Positions 53,698-64,000 of a stretch of DNA of 64,000 nt are shown here, piece by piece. This DNA is from Neofusicoccum parvum (taxonomy: Eukaryota; Ascomycota; Dothideomycetes; Botryosphaeriales; Botryosphaeriaceae), in contig CP087206.1 in NCBI GenBank assembly GCA_020912385.1, positions 1,612,001-1,676,000 of the forward strand, written 5' to 3'. Both the position numbers and the translations under genes were made by a program. Each line of letters starts with the position of its first letter. The first letter of the stretch is position 1. The notes below the pieces were generated by a model. That model did not search any database, had not been told where the DNA came from, and saw only the letters and a program-made list of their open reading frames with translations.

Positions 53698-54255
53698 CTT
53701 GAATGAGTTGAGACAACGGGGGTGAGTGGTAGCGGAAGAGTGAAGGAGTTGCTCTACGGCTTATCAGCGGGAGGACACACATGGGCGCAGTCACGGGAAG
53801 CTGTACTTGTATCTCTGCTTCCATGAGCTTCGGATAGACTGTTGATGAGGAGTCGGGATTGAAGGAGGGAAGTCAATAGAAGGCTGAAGGACATTACACC
53901 AACTTATAATCACATTTTGGTTTCCGACATGTGACAGCTGACGTGGCCTTGGTTGCACAACTGACGATTGGATCTACAGCCTGACGATTCCTGCTGGTTG
54001 ACCGGCAGAAAAGACTGCAGCCACTCAGCTTCATTGGACGATGACGAGCGATGAGCTCGATAAGCGATGCGAGGCTATGACCCCACGCCTACTACTCCGC
54101 ATCAGCCAGGCATCCAAATTCTCAACACGCAGAGCAATTCTCGAGCCCTCTTCTGGCGAACGTCTTGTGCTTGACTCCGCGATAGTCAGCGCCAGAGTTC
54201 ACGCGCAGTTCCTGCTGTCCGCAACACCCCAGCCAGACCCCCAACAACCTCACCA
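53698..54255. other. Intergenic, HET gene promoter
   Basis: 558 bp upstream of the HET gene and downstream of the damaged esterase. No gene recognised. Confidence 0.5.
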
Positions 54256-55392
54256 TCAAACCCCATGCACCACCAACCCCCCCTCCTCCCCCTCCCTCAA
54301 CACCCACCTCACGCCCTCCGCCACATCCGCCAAAAACCCCTCCGTCCGCGCCAGCTGCGGAAAGAACCAAAAATAATGCGGCAACCCCGCGTAATGCTCC
54401 CTCCGCACCGCGGCCCCCACCTCCGCCAACGCCCTCTCCAGCACCACCCCATCATCCCTCATCAAGTCCATCCCGGCCGTCGCGATCCACGCGCGCGGCA
54501 GCCGCGCCAGCGCCGCCTCGTCGTACGCGAACCGCACCGCCAGCAGCGGGTCGTCGGGCGGCGCGCGCCGCTCGGCCAGGCGCAGCACGTCGAGCTGGTC
54601 GGCGCCGCGCACGACCGGCGCCGTCGCCTCCAGCTGCGCGAAGCTGCGGTGCAGCTCCGCGTACCGCGCCGCCGGCCGAGCCGCCGAGGACGACGAGCTG
54701 GTCGGCGGAGCCGCCGTGCGTGGCGGCGTGGGCGCGCGCCCAGTCGAGGCCGGCGAGGCAGTCGGCGAGGAGGCCGGGGGTGGTGTTTTCGGGCAGCAGG
54801 CCGTAGCCGACGGAGACGATGAGGCAGGGCGTGCGGACGGCGATGAGACGGCACTGCACGTCTTCGCTGTCGAGCGTGCCGCAGGTCCAGCCGCCGCCGT
54901 GGTACCAGACAACGGTCGGGAGGGGTTTGGTGGTGGTGGCGGTGGGCTTGTAGATGCGTAGGGGGAGGTCCTTCGTTTCGGAGTCCTCCGGGCCGGGGAT
55001 GGTGATGTCTGCGGCGCTTTTGGCTCAGCATCTCGCGTGTCTTGGGGCGTAATGAAGGGGAGGCGGAGATGAGGGTCCGGCGCAAGGAGAGAGATGAATA
55101 GGCGAGGTGGATGTGCATTCACGTACTCTCAACATCTACGCCCTCAACTGGCGGCCACAGCTGCTGAAGCCCGGCAGCCATGCCGTCAAACTGCGCACGC
55201 TTGTCCTCATAGTTGCCCTCGAGGTGCTTGCGACCACCCATTGCGGCCTCGAGCTGCTCGACATCAGCAACCCGTCCGGTCATCCGTTTGCGCGACGGTG
55301 AAAACGATTGGTGAGCGAACCTCAAGCCATGCCGGATCATAACCCTCTTCCGCTGCCGCTCCTGGGGCTGAGGCTGGAGCTGAAGACGTCAT
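54256..55392 (-). pseudogene. Alpha/beta-hydrolase esterase (HSL / AB_hydrolase_3 type) with internal deletion and frameshift
   Basis: Exons 55392-55321, 55253-55127 and 55008 onward give a good N-terminal half: LEAAMGGRKHLEGNYEDKRAQ, ITIPGPEDSE, oxyanion motif WYHGGGW and nucleophile motif VVLGGSAGG. Directly after GGSAGG (near 54668) the frame changes. The rest continues in another frame as RYAELHRSFAQLE, then the acid and histidine regions AGMDLMRDDGV and GLPHYFWFFPQL to a stop at 54256. Compared with intact relatives, about 30 residues that normally follow the nucleophile are missing and the frame is shifted by one. The junction lies in a run of GGC/GCG, where a deletion or an assembly error is easy. 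If real, the enzyme is dead. The GTTCGC donor of intron 1 is weak. Confidence 0.65.
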
Positions 55393-55850
55393 TATCGTGA
55401 CTGCCGCGTCGTGGACCTGCACAGAATATCCCAAGCTCTTTTGCTCTCGCAAAGTTGAGAAGATGTCTGATGTGATAAGAGAATAGCGGGGCACGAACGT
55501 GAGGTACTTATACCTGTTCTCCATGGAGGTGGGGTTAGTGTAACCCAGTCTGCTCGTGCATGGTAAGCGCTATAGCTCTGCTGGCCAATCAGCATCCTTG
55601 ACTCCGACGCCAGAACAAAGCCACTCCAATCAGCGCTGGTATTCCGCTGCCTTGACGGAAGCACTGCTGGTAAAGGCTTGGGTAAGATGCCGGACCTGGA
55701 GAGTCGCATGAAGGTAGAGAGCTGGCTGAGCTGTGACTCGTTGCTAACATGTGAATTTTCCTTTTGGGTATTTATTAAATAATCGTTGTTGATGGTATTG
55801 TGGCCCTTATCTTGAGTTTATTTCCACTTTTTCAAATCGAATAGTTCTCC
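55393..55850. other. Intergenic, no gene seen
   Basis: 458 bp between the esterase start and the end of ORC6. Contains esterase promoter and ORC6 3' flank. Confidence 0.5.
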
Positions 55851-57060
55851 TTACCCAGAGACATCCATATCCTGACCGTTAGTCTCTCTCTCGATCTCCT
55901 CCACCCTTTTCATAATCTGTTCCTTCCATCTCAAGAAACCTACCCTCCTCGGTTCACTCAAGTAATCCACCTTGTCCTGCATCATAGTTCCCAGCCCACC
56001 TTGCGAGACCGCCGTCTGCACGCCCTCCCCTGTCCTCCGTCTCTTGACCGGCGTATTTGCAGCCGACCGCGCATCCTCCATCTCCACATCCTCATCCTCA
56101 TCACCCGCACCCTCCACCCCGAGCCCGGACCCCTCCACCACATTCCCAAACCATTCCATCTCCAACCACCCCCTCTCCCTCCCCACCGCCAACAACCCCT
56201 CCACCTCCTCCGCCAGCTCATCCTCCCCCCTCCCCGCGCACGCCTCGCACCCCGCCAGCACCTCCACCGCCCTTGCCCTCCTCTCCCTATGCTCCCTCCC
56301 AGACGTCGGCGTCCCAGCCAACCGCACCATCGTATACAGCAGCACCACCACCACCGTCGCCGGCACCGCCGCCTCCCCTTCCACCGCCCCCACCCGCCTC
56401 TTCCGCACCGACCGCGTCGCCGACGGCGACGGCGACGACGCCGCGCCCCCCGCCCGCAGCACCGAGCACACGCCCGCGTACGCGTGCGGCGCCGCCGCCG
56501 GCGCCCCCAGCGCCCGGCACAGCTGCCGGATCAGCGGCATCGTCCAGGCCGGCGCGTCGTCCTCGCCCTTGCGGCCGGCGGCGGTCCTGCGCGCGGACGC
56601 CGGGGTGCGCGCGCCGGGGCCGGGCGGGGCTTTGGACGGCGTGGGCTTCGCGGCGGCGGGAGACGGATCGGCGGCGCGGGCGCGCTTGCTGGGGGTCTGG
56701 GGGGCGGAGGAGGAGGAGGCGGTGAGGGCGCTGTCGAAGTAGGTGTAGACTTTCTTGTAGGCGCGCGGAGGGATGGGCGGGCGGGCGACGATGGGGGGCA
56801 GGTTGAGGCGCTGTTTTAGCCTGGTGCGGCGGGGCGGTTAGCGAGTGTGGGAGGGGGGATTGGGGATGCGGCGCTCACCTCTCGCATGCCAGATGCGCGC
56901 ACGCGTAGGTCCGGGCGATCTCCTCGTCGGGCTTGAGGCTGCTGGCTTTGCTGCGGGATTGGGCGAGGAGCGAGACGGCGACGTTGAGGAGTTCCGGGGG
57001 GAGGGGCGCGTTGAGGGAGGGCACGAGGCCGGTGAGGGCCTGTTCGACGGGTTTGCTCAT
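55851..57060 (-). CDS. ORC6: Origin recognition complex subunit 6
   Basis: Two exons, 57060-56879 and 56820-55851, 383 residues. The N-terminal cyclin-like/TFIIB-like fold is conserved: MSKPVEQALTGLVPSLNAPL, PPELLNVAVSLLAQSRSKAS, EEIARTYACAHLACERLKQR, NLPPIVARPPIPPRAYKKVY. A long Ala/Pro/Ser linker with basic TPSKRARA and SPSKA-like sites follows (possible CDK targets and NLS). The C-terminal helix DKVDYLSEPRRVGFLRWKEQ is the Orc1-contact helix usual in fungi. Orc6 is part of the nuclear six-subunit origin recognition complex that loads MCM helicase. The second half is very GC-rich, with open frames on all strands that I treat as shadows. Confidence 0.9.
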
Positions 57061-57498
57061 GGTTGGCGTGGCTGTCGTGGTGGAGTGGAGCGGTTGACGT
57101 TCGGGCGGAGGAGAGAAGGCTGAGCTGATTCGTCGCGCGCGCGTCAGAGCTCGTCGCGCTATCACATGACTGGCTGCGCGTGTCCCGAAAAGGCAGGACC
57201 GGGGAATGAGGACCCTCCAACGTCTTGAACGAACGGGAGGCTTGGCGTGCGCTGGTCAGCTGCAGAGTTGTGTGGCACAGGCTGCGGGAAAATATGCTGC
57301 TGCTCTGTGGATCGATTCTCAGCTATCACAATACAGAAAGAGGAGACAAGGCCGTTAGGTGCGATGGAGTTGCTGGGAAATTCATAATCTCAAAGTGAAG
57401 AACGTGACAACTATACAATCTACGGGACGAGATTGGGAACATGGCAAAAAGCGGGGTGCGCAAGTAGCAGCCCCCAGCATGACAGGCCACTCTGCCAA
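57061..57498. other. Intergenic, ORC6 promoter
   Basis: 438 bp between the ORC6 start and the end of the second HET gene. No gene recognised. Confidence 0.5.
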
Positions 57499-59589
57499 TC
57501 ACCGGATCTCAAACTCAATGTCCTGACTGTCCGCGGGACTTGGAACCACTGGGACCAAATAGCAGGCGCCAACCAAGACATAGTGACTGCCCTTTTTTCG
57601 AAGCAAGAATGGAAACCGGCTTCCATTTATGGCGCAGATCAGGTCATTATCTCGAGCCCCGCCTGGCACCAGACCCACACGGTCGTTGTCCACAAACAAG
57701 CGCCGGCCTTTGCAGCAAGTGGAGATTTTCTTCGCGTCATCCCAGTCATGCTTCCGAGGCGTCATTATAACTCGGGTGTACCAGGTGCTATCAGCCATGG
57801 CATCCTTGAATGTTGGTTTTGCCGGCACACTGTATTCCTCCGCCGGTGAGCTACCACGTGAAAGCTTCCCATCCCTTTCGAGCGATTGGACGACTTCCTT
57901 GAACAGATTCCTTGCAAGGTTGCCGACAGCCTCAACCTCCTCGGAGGTAGGACTCACTGGAAGTAGCCGCAACACTGATCTCTCCAGACCTCTTTTGAAA
58001 GCACGCATCAAACTTGGAACGAGCTTTTGAGTGTCCTTAGTCTTTGCACGACAGCGCATCCTCCAGCGTCCTTCGTCAAGCTCTCTCTGTGCGGAAGCCG
58101 TTGTCTCAGGTCTTTGAAGCCCCAGGAACTTCCGGTTGCCGATCTCCCGGAGAATCACACTTCTGATTTTCTCCATGGCCCGTGTGTACGTGGTTTCCGT
58201 AATCGAGTCTCCATGGGGCTCATCCTGCAATCGAGCTTCGTTACCTCGCGGATGCGCGACCCTTGCCTCGATCATGTCCTGGAATCGGCCTTCTTTCTGT
58301 TGAACGTAGGCCCTTCCGTTTTTCCGGGGCGGAGAGAACAAGTCCACCAATGATCCCTTGAGTGACATGGATAGAATCTTTTCCAGTTCTGCACGCGTGC
58401 AGTCGGGATAGTGTTCCCCGAAGAGCTCGCACCATTCCATCATACAGGTCTGGTCCCACCCTGTGTTTCTGGAGTCAAAGACACCGCCAAGGTTCTTGAC
58501 ACCAGGGTTCGTGACAGGAGGGTTCCCCACAGTCGCTACGTAGCGGCCTCGCAGTTTCAATATACTGCCCTCAGGCTTCGAAAATGAACCGCGGCTGTAG
58601 TGATAGGACGACCTCGCCGATTTTGTGATTGGAGTGCAGCCCCGAAGAGTTCTCCAGTCAGTGACCCACGAAGGGAGCTTTCTGTCTCTCCCTTGACGCC
58701 TGTCGACGGAGTAGATGGCATCGAGATGACCGTGTCGTAAGAACTGAGTAGCCGCAAGACTGTAGAGATCTTCCACATTAGATCCGTAGTCCACTTTCAG
58801 GCCGCTCCTTGAGCTGGTAGTGCTCATCTGAAGCAGGGCGAAGATCCGATCACGAGGGTCCATAGAGTCACAGAATCGACTTTCCAGCAGAAGATCGATC
58901 AACTTCCGAGAGGGCGAGGGCAGGTTGTGCGAGCCGTCTCGAATCAACAGCACTCGGGGATGATCACCATTCGGAAATTCCCTAGCAAGCCTGTCCTTCC
59001 ACAGTTGAGCATTCAAGCTCCATCCCACGCTCTTGTCACGGCAGAGAACCTTCACAGATCCAGCATTGTACATCTCTTGTAGCACCCATATGCTGCTGAA
59101 CCAGGGATGTTTTACAAGATCCTTCAGGGCGGTCGGAAAGCCGTCACGTTCTCCCGTCAGACACTCCATGGCCTCGTCGCTGCTGTTTCGACCTTGCCCG
59201 AGGTAAACGAGGACCCTCTCTGCGTTCTTGAAGACTTTAGGCATAATTTTGACCTGTTGATTCCGTTCCGAGATGTCGTCTCGATTGATGCACACAGCGT
59301 CGATCCAAACAGTCCTTGCACTATTGGCTCGCCGAAGCCGTTTGATTGCGCTGTAGCAGCTCTCCGTTACCGGAAAGTTGTAGTCATCTCCGGAGATGAT
59401 CGTGATGTTGCGAACCGTACTTTCACTGCCACACGTGTAGGATACAGCTTCATATTTCGCTTCTTCAAGAGAGTGGACGCGAATGATTTTGCATCGGAGT
59501 TCTGGTCCTTCCCCCTTCTCGATGCGCAAGAGGCGCGCTTCATAACTGAGAGGCTCGTAGTGAAGCATTCTGGAATGCGATGCTGGCAC
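57499..59589 (-). CDS. HET-domain protein (second)
   Basis: Single exon, 696 residues. HET motifs: KYEAVSYTCGSES near residue 45-57 (the usual W is C here), CYSAIKRLRRANSARTVWID with AVCINRDDISERNQQV near 80-112, VFKNAERVLVYLGQ, then HPWFSSIWVLQEMY. The C-terminal half resembles the regulatory tail of many Pezizomycotina HET proteins, including RGRRLFVDNDRVGLVP with GGARDNDLICAINGSRFPF near the end, the common 'tail' that closes the fold. Role by family: non-self recognition and programmed cell death after hyphal fusion, mostly untested. It is a different subgroup from the HET gene at 51520, with little likeness outside the motifs. Confidence 0.9.
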   Translation of the reverse strand: MPASHSRMLHYEPLSYEARLLRIEKGEGPELRCKIIRVHSLEEAKYEAVSYTCGSESTVRNITIISGDDYNFPVTESCYSAIKRLRRANSARTVWIDAVCINRDDISERNQQVKIMPKVFKNAERVLVYLGQGRNSSDEAMECLTGERDGFPTALKDLVKHPWFSSIWVLQEMYNAGSVKVLCRDKSVGWSLNAQLWKDRLAREFPNGDHPRVLLIRDGSHNLPSPSRKLIDLLLESRFCDSMDPRDRIFALLQMSTTSSRSGLKVDYGSNVEDLYSLAATQFLRHGHLDAIYSVDRRQGRDRKLPSWVTDWRTLRGCTPITKSARSSYHYSRGSFSKPEGSILKLRGRYVATVGNPPVTNPGVKNLGGVFDSRNTGWDQTCMMEWCELFGEHYPDCTRAELEKILSMSLKGSLVDLFSPPRKNGRAYVQQKEGRFQDMIEARVAHPRGNEARLQDEPHGDSITETTYTRAMEKIRSVILREIGNRKFLGLQRPETTASAQRELDEGRWRMRCRAKTKDTQKLVPSLMRAFKRGLERSVLRLLPVSPTSEEVEAVGNLARNLFKEVVQSLERDGKLSRGSSPAEEYSVPAKPTFKDAMADSTWYTRVIMTPRKHDWDDAKKISTCCKGRRLFVDNDRVGLVPGGARDNDLICAINGSRFPFLLRKKGSHYVLVGACYLVPVVPSPADSQDIEFEIR

Positions 59590-60305
59590 TTTTGGTGAGA
59601 TGGCCGTTCGAGAGCGTGGAAGTGAAGGATGAGATTCCGTCCGGCCTGACCTTCCCAGGCATGCTGTTTATAAAGCATGCCGCAGGTGCTGACACCAAGA
59701 GTTTCCCCGCACAGTAAGATCCCAAGCATCGGGACAGCGGCAAGGCAAGGCTGTGCAAAGATTACGAAGCCTGAACCACTATAGTGGGGTCAACCCATGC
59801 AGACGAATGATGCATTGGGCGATTATGCGCGGACAACACGAGGCCTCTGCACAGGGGCTAACCGAGCTTGTTTCTGCAGGTATGATCGGTCAGCCAGCCT
59901 CTGTTACACAACAAAGTGATTTCTCGCTGATTGTCCGATGCAGAAATCGGACGAGAATTCGATGGCGTATCCCAGCCTTACGGAGACGAAGTCCTGTATC
60001 TGCAAGCCAGACCAGGAAAAGGATGTCATGCGTGCAGAATTGGAAGGACTGGTTACGATAAGAACTTACCAAGAAATTCCTCAAAGACCTCCTCCAGCTC
60101 CACTCCACGATGCAGGCATGCAGGTGCTCCGACCAGGATTCCACTCATCAGGGAACCATCTCCAATGCTCATCCACCAAATATCAGCACCGAGATGAAAA
60201 AAAAAAAGTAAAAATTGGTATTATGCAAACCACCAACCCAAGAACAATGCCGCCACCCACCCATACCAACCACTGCATCTCACCTCACCCAGTTGCCACA
60301 CCCTC
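59590..60305. other. Intergenic, no gene seen
   Basis: 716 bp, promoter of the HET gene and 3' flank of the SCY1-like gene. Short overlapping frames only. A run of eleven A occurs near 60198. Confidence 0.5.
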
Positions 60306-63300
60306 CTACAACAAACTCTCATACTGATCCAACCCCTTACTCTGCTGCGGTTGTTGCCGTTGCTGTTGCTGCTGCTGCTGCCGCCCCGCCATCCCCACCA
60401 CCCCACCCATCGCCAACCCGCCCAGCCCACCACTCCCCTGCGCCGGCGGCGGCGCGATCCCAAAGCCCGCGTACGGGCTGCCCGCAGCGCCGCCACTCTG
60501 CTGCCCAAAACTCCCCAACCCTGTGTTCTGCGGCCTCGCGGCCGCGGACCAGTTGAGCGCCGTTCCGCCCGTCGACGACGACGACTGCGGCGACAAGATG
60601 CCCATGTTCATGAGTCCGGGGCCGGTGCTCTGCTGCTGCTGCTGTGCTGGCCGCGACGGCTGCAGCGGCAGCGAGAACGCCGACGAGTTGGACGTGACGG
60701 ACGAGTTGCCCCAGCCGTTTGTGCCGCCCGTGCTCTGCGGCTTGAGGGACGCGAAGCTGTTGAGCGAGGAGCTGTCCGGGGTGCGGGAGCGGGCCTGGGG
60801 CTGGAGGGAGGTGTTCATGCCGAGGCGGGGCGGAGGGGTGGAGGTCTGCTGTGGGGGCGGGGTGCTCCAGCTGAAGGCAGGGGCGGCGGTGGAGGACTGA
60901 GCGCGCTGGTTGGACGGGCGGGGGAGGCCGGCCGAGACGGGCGGGCTGGTTGTGTTTGACGACGAGCCCCAGCCGCCGTCGAAGCCGGAGTCGGCGGGGA
61001 AGCCGGACGAGGCGCGGCCAGTGACGAGGCTTTCGAAGTCGGCGTCCTCGCCGTTGGAGGCGCCGTTGATGCCTGGGCTGATGCCGCCGAAGGACATGAA
61101 GTCGTGGGCGCTGGTGGCGGCGGTGGTGTTGCTTGCGGAGAGCTCTTGAAGCTTGCGGGTTTGTTCCTGCTCGATGCGGGTGGAGAGCTGTTTGATGAGA
61201 GCCATGAAGCCTTGAAATTGCTGTAGATTTAGGAGCGGGCCCAAGCTGAAGTTCCACAAGATTGGAAGAACATCCATGGCGAGAAAGTCCGAGTCGGCAA
61301 CCTTGCCAACTTCCTTGAAAACGTCGAGTGACGCCATCTATGCTAGTTAGCAGTGAATAAATAGGGGGTAAGTCAATATTAGCCTCACCATGACTGCCGG
61401 CTCTTTCGTCTTGATTGCCTTGAGTAGCGGGACGACCTTCTCCTGAATCGTATACTTGTCAAGCACGGCTGCATTTTGCCTCTGCTTCGGCTTATCCGCG
61501 CTAAATCCATCCAATCCATCACCTTGGTCTTCCGAGGATGAACCTCCGCAAAGCGTGTAGAAAGCCTGGAGTCCACGAATCTTGATGCCCATGCTGGTCG
61601 TCTTGGCGAAGACGTTCGCCACAATCGGGAAGAATTCATTCTTGATGGTAGAAAAGTCAAGGACGTAGATAATGGTAGGTAGTGTCCTCAATGCAGCGTC
61701 GACCAGCGAGTGAGTTGGTGATTCAAGAGCCAGCACGATGAGCGGGAGGATGTCTGTATACTGTTAGTAAGCAGTAATGGCGTGCTTGACAGTTCACACT
61801 CGCCATCTTTGAACTCCTTCCCGGAACAGTTCTCCGACATGAGGGTCATATTCTCCAGTATGATCATGAGACCCGCTTCCTTGGCAGAGTCTCGATCAGC
61901 CTGCACAGGTTTCCCACCAGCACCACCGTTCAAGAACACCTCTCTTAGCCGTGGGATGACCTTGTCACAGAATGACCGCTTTCCTGAAGGTACCATGGAG
62001 ATGATTTTGAAAATGTTCTGCAGCACGATGGACAACAATTCCCGGTCCTTCAACTCTTCCAATAATGCTGGGAGCACCTTCTTTTCCAGCACACTCTTTG
62101 GGAATTGGTTCAGCACACGGGGCAGACCACGCATAAATTGCGACTTCTCAGCCGGGGTCTTGGCAGGTAGACTGTCAAGAAAGCGGATGGTGGAGACGAG
62201 GATGTTGTCGAAGTACTGCGCTTCCTGGAATTCGCGAGCGTTGAGTCTCTGCGCCGGCCGTCTGGTAATCAGACGGGGGAGCAGACCAGAAGTAATCTCA
62301 CGCGGCAGTTTCCCCTTGCAGAGATAGTTGTTGTTCTGCGTTGGTATTGATGACGAGGAAGCAAACAGTCGCTTATAACTGGAAGGGCTCTGATTTGTCT
62401 CAAGTGGACTATGATGCGGGGAGTTGTAAAGGGCAATGATCAGCAGGCCCAACGAGAACATGTCTGCCGCAGTGGTGATGTTGGTGTCCATGACGAAGTC
62501 AGGAGAGGCGTAGTCGATGTTAAGCTGCACCGTACGTGGCAGGCGGGGGTCGTGGTTGAGAACCTCAGAGAGCGAAATGGGAGTAACAGAGGTGGGCTTG
62601 GTAGAGTTCTCGGGCGGGCTGCAGAAGCCCAGGCCGGATATTTTCCAATCAGACTATGGCAAACTACATCAGCACTGCTACAATACAGACGGACGACGAA
62701 AGCTTGGCTTCCTACTTTTGCGTTGATGAAGATGGCCTCGGGCGTCAAGTTCGCATGCACAAGGCCAGCACTCTCATGCAAGAAATCAAGACCTTTGGCG
62801 ATCTGCAAGAGACCCTTCTGGATCTCCAGCTCGTCAATCTCCAGCTCTCGCCGGCGTCTGGTGCCGTCCTCTTCGACTACGTAGCGGCTGCTGCGACCAC
62901 CTGGTCCGCCGCTGCGCTCCTGCTCGTCCTTCTCTTGCAGCAGCCCCGCCAGCGATGCAGTCACAGGCTCGGTCGCGAACATAAGGCCACCGCTACGTGT
63001 CTCCTCCACCGGCTCTGCCAGCTCGAGGATGCTAGGGTGTCGCAGCCGCGCAAGCGAGCTGGCCTCTTTCTTCAAGCGCTCCAGTACCTCCTCGTGCGCC
63101 CTCTTCACAGTGCCGCTGGTCGAGCGCGGCCCAAACCCTCCCCCCTGCGGCTCCAGCGACTTTTTCTCGAAGACGAACACCGAGGCAGGCTTGCCGGTTG
63201 ACTTCTTCTTCGCATCGTAGATTTTCCACGGCCCCGAGGTCGATGACGGCGACGAGCTGATTGTGTAATTGGAGCCGATGTTGGAGGTGAACGACTTCAC

Positions 63301-63327
63301 GGCGGACGAGAAGAATTGCGCAGCCAT
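60306..63327 (-). CDS. SCY1-like pseudokinase (SCYL2 type)
   Basis: Four exons, 63327-62716, 62653-61804, 61753-61389 and 61337-60306, 952 residues. N-terminal pseudokinase domain starts MAAQFFSSAVKSFTSNIGSN. The catalytic loop reads GLVHANLTPEAIFIN (no HRD) and the DFG is replaced by DWKISGLGF, so catalysis is unlikely. HEAT-like repeats follow (LPAKTPAEKSQFMRGLPRVL to LDVFKEVGKVADSD). The C-terminal 250 residues are Ser/Gln/Gly-rich, with a polyQ run near the end (about 60354-60382) and a closing GLDQYESLL. Relatives act in clathrin-coated vesicle and endosome/Golgi traffic. Intron 2 appears to use a GC donor (GCGAGT at 61803), the only choice that keeps FKD|DILPL in frame. Confidence 0.88.
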
Positions 63328-63843
63328 GGCGGCAGCTGGGGCAGCCGGGGCAGCTCAAGGCGCGGCGGGCGGGATGCGGTGATCAGCGAGTGTGGGTTCG
63401 GGGAGCAGCAGCGGCGGCGGCGAAAGGGCGACAGCGGCGATCAAGCAAGGGCACGCATGCCAGTGACGACGGAGCGGGGATGCGCAGGCAGGCTGGCGCG
63501 CGCGGAGACGGCGACGGATTGCACGGAGAGGCCAGGTGTCGCAGGCGAAGCGGCGGGCGTAATAATAGCTGGCGGACTGAGCGTTTTGTCGAGGTGTCGC
63601 GCCCAAGCTGGTGCTGGTGCTCTGCCCCCGGAGCCAGATCAGCCCTGAGTCGCGGCCGCCCGCACGGGCCACCGTCTCCAGCGGCCAGCCAGCCGGTCGG
63701 CATCGGCGCGCGCACACCGAGAGCCGCTCGTAGGGCGCGTGTAGTCATACACATTTCTGGCAACCCCATCTTTCCCCCGACACTGCCCAATTGCTCCTCC
63801 ACCACCCCGTCCCCGGCCCCAATTCGCAGGCCTCTCATCCGCC
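63328..63843. other. GC-rich divergent promoter region
   Basis: 516 bp between two divergent starts (63327 minus and 63844 plus). Open frames here are on both strands and featureless. Confidence 0.5.
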
Positions 63844-64000
63844 ATGCTTCAACAGCGGTCCCAGCGGCTGCTATCGGCCTTCAGCACCCTCTCTGCCCGC
63901 GCCCAGTCGCCGTCGCTCGCATGTCTCGCCGCCCAGCGATGTCGGAGAGCATACAGCGCTCAACCCAAGCTGGCCGAGCTCGACCCTGCGAAGCTGTCCG
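63844..64000 (+). CDS. Mitochondrial protein, N-terminal part only; probably branched-chain aminotransferase
   Basis: 52 codons to the window edge. The N-terminus MLQQRSQRLLSAFSTLSARA onward is rich in Arg, Ser, Leu and Ala and lacks acidic residues for 40 residues, a mitochondrial targeting signal, with a likely cleavage before YSAQPK. The sequence then reads LAELDPAKLS, like the start of fungal mitochondrial branched-chain aminotransferases (LD-x-SKL), which transfer the amino group of Leu, Ile and Val. The identification rests on about ten residues. The gene is cut by the window end, in frame and without an intron so far. Confidence 0.5.
   Translation, partial: MLQQRSQRLLSAFSTLSARAQSPSLACLAAQRCRRAYSAQPKLAELDPAKLS

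Noticed and set aside
54634..54664. Short intron to explain the frame break in the esterase
   Set aside because: It would be only about 31 bp and would remove RYAELHRSF, which is conserved in the family; a deletion explains the data better.
56000..56820. Very long plus-strand frames opposite ORC6
   Set aside because: Pro/His/Arg runs caused by GC-rich codons of ORC6 on the other strand; no independent evidence.
1..64000. CRISPR arrays, bacterial operons, ribosome binding sites
   Set aside because: The DNA is fungal nuclear; no direct-repeat array with spacers was seen.

Overview
The window is nuclear DNA of a filamentous ascomycete (Pezizomycotina, perhaps a Dothideomycete; the class is a guess). 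The evidence is genes split by 45-130 bp introns with GT(A/G)AGT donors, CTAAC/CTGAC branch sites and YAG acceptors, a lone 5S rRNA gene, HET-domain genes, Zn2Cys6 regulators, a DIM-5-type H3K9 methyltransferase, and an AT-rich block that looks like repeat-induced point mutation (RIP).

Layout. 0.7-16 kb is mostly housekeeping: a LARP1/La-motif RNA-binding protein, a type-B carboxylesterase, an H3K9 methyltransferase, a RIP-like AT-rich relic, an mpaB-type ER oxygenase, a JmjC/cupin-like oxygenase, and prefoldin subunit 5. 17-27 kb is an accessory metabolic stretch: zinc alcohol dehydrogenase, monocarboxylate-type MFS transporter, YdcF-like protein, Zn2Cys6 regulator, deoxyribose-phosphate aldolase. 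27.3-37.8 kb is a membrane-protein gene cut in its first exon by a complete Ty3/gypsy chromovirus (29729-37717) with identical 458-bp LTRs and a 5-bp target duplication. 38-52 kb carries a small type I membrane protein, a Dal5-like MFS transporter, a small Kex2-processed cysteine-rich secreted protein, the 5S rRNA gene, an unknown 640-residue protein and a PHS/GIT1-like transporter. 51-64 kb carries two HET-domain proteins, a damaged esterase gene, ORC6, a SCY1-type pseudokinase and the start of a mitochondrial protein, probably a branched-chain aminotransferase.

The most interesting object is the retrotransposon. Gag and pol are in the 0 and -1 frames. The gag stop codon is immediately preceded by the slippery heptamer A AAA AAC, and just downstream lies a sequence that folds on paper into an H-type pseudoknot. 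On the opposite strand, across the end of pol and next to the 3' LTR, is a spliced gene (37160-36344). It encodes a 256-residue basic protein with a Gal4-like six-cysteine cluster followed by a coiled coil. The U3 region holds six copies of a CTGAGC/GCTCAG core, four of them forming two perfect palindromes, which is a plausible operator. The bases just after the 5' LTR are complementary to the expected 5' end of the transcript, which suggests Tf1-like self-priming. Removing the element and one target copy restores an uninterrupted 759-codon host gene, so the insertion is recent.

All splice models were made by hand. Each closes in frame except the damaged esterase, whose frame break is described in its entry.
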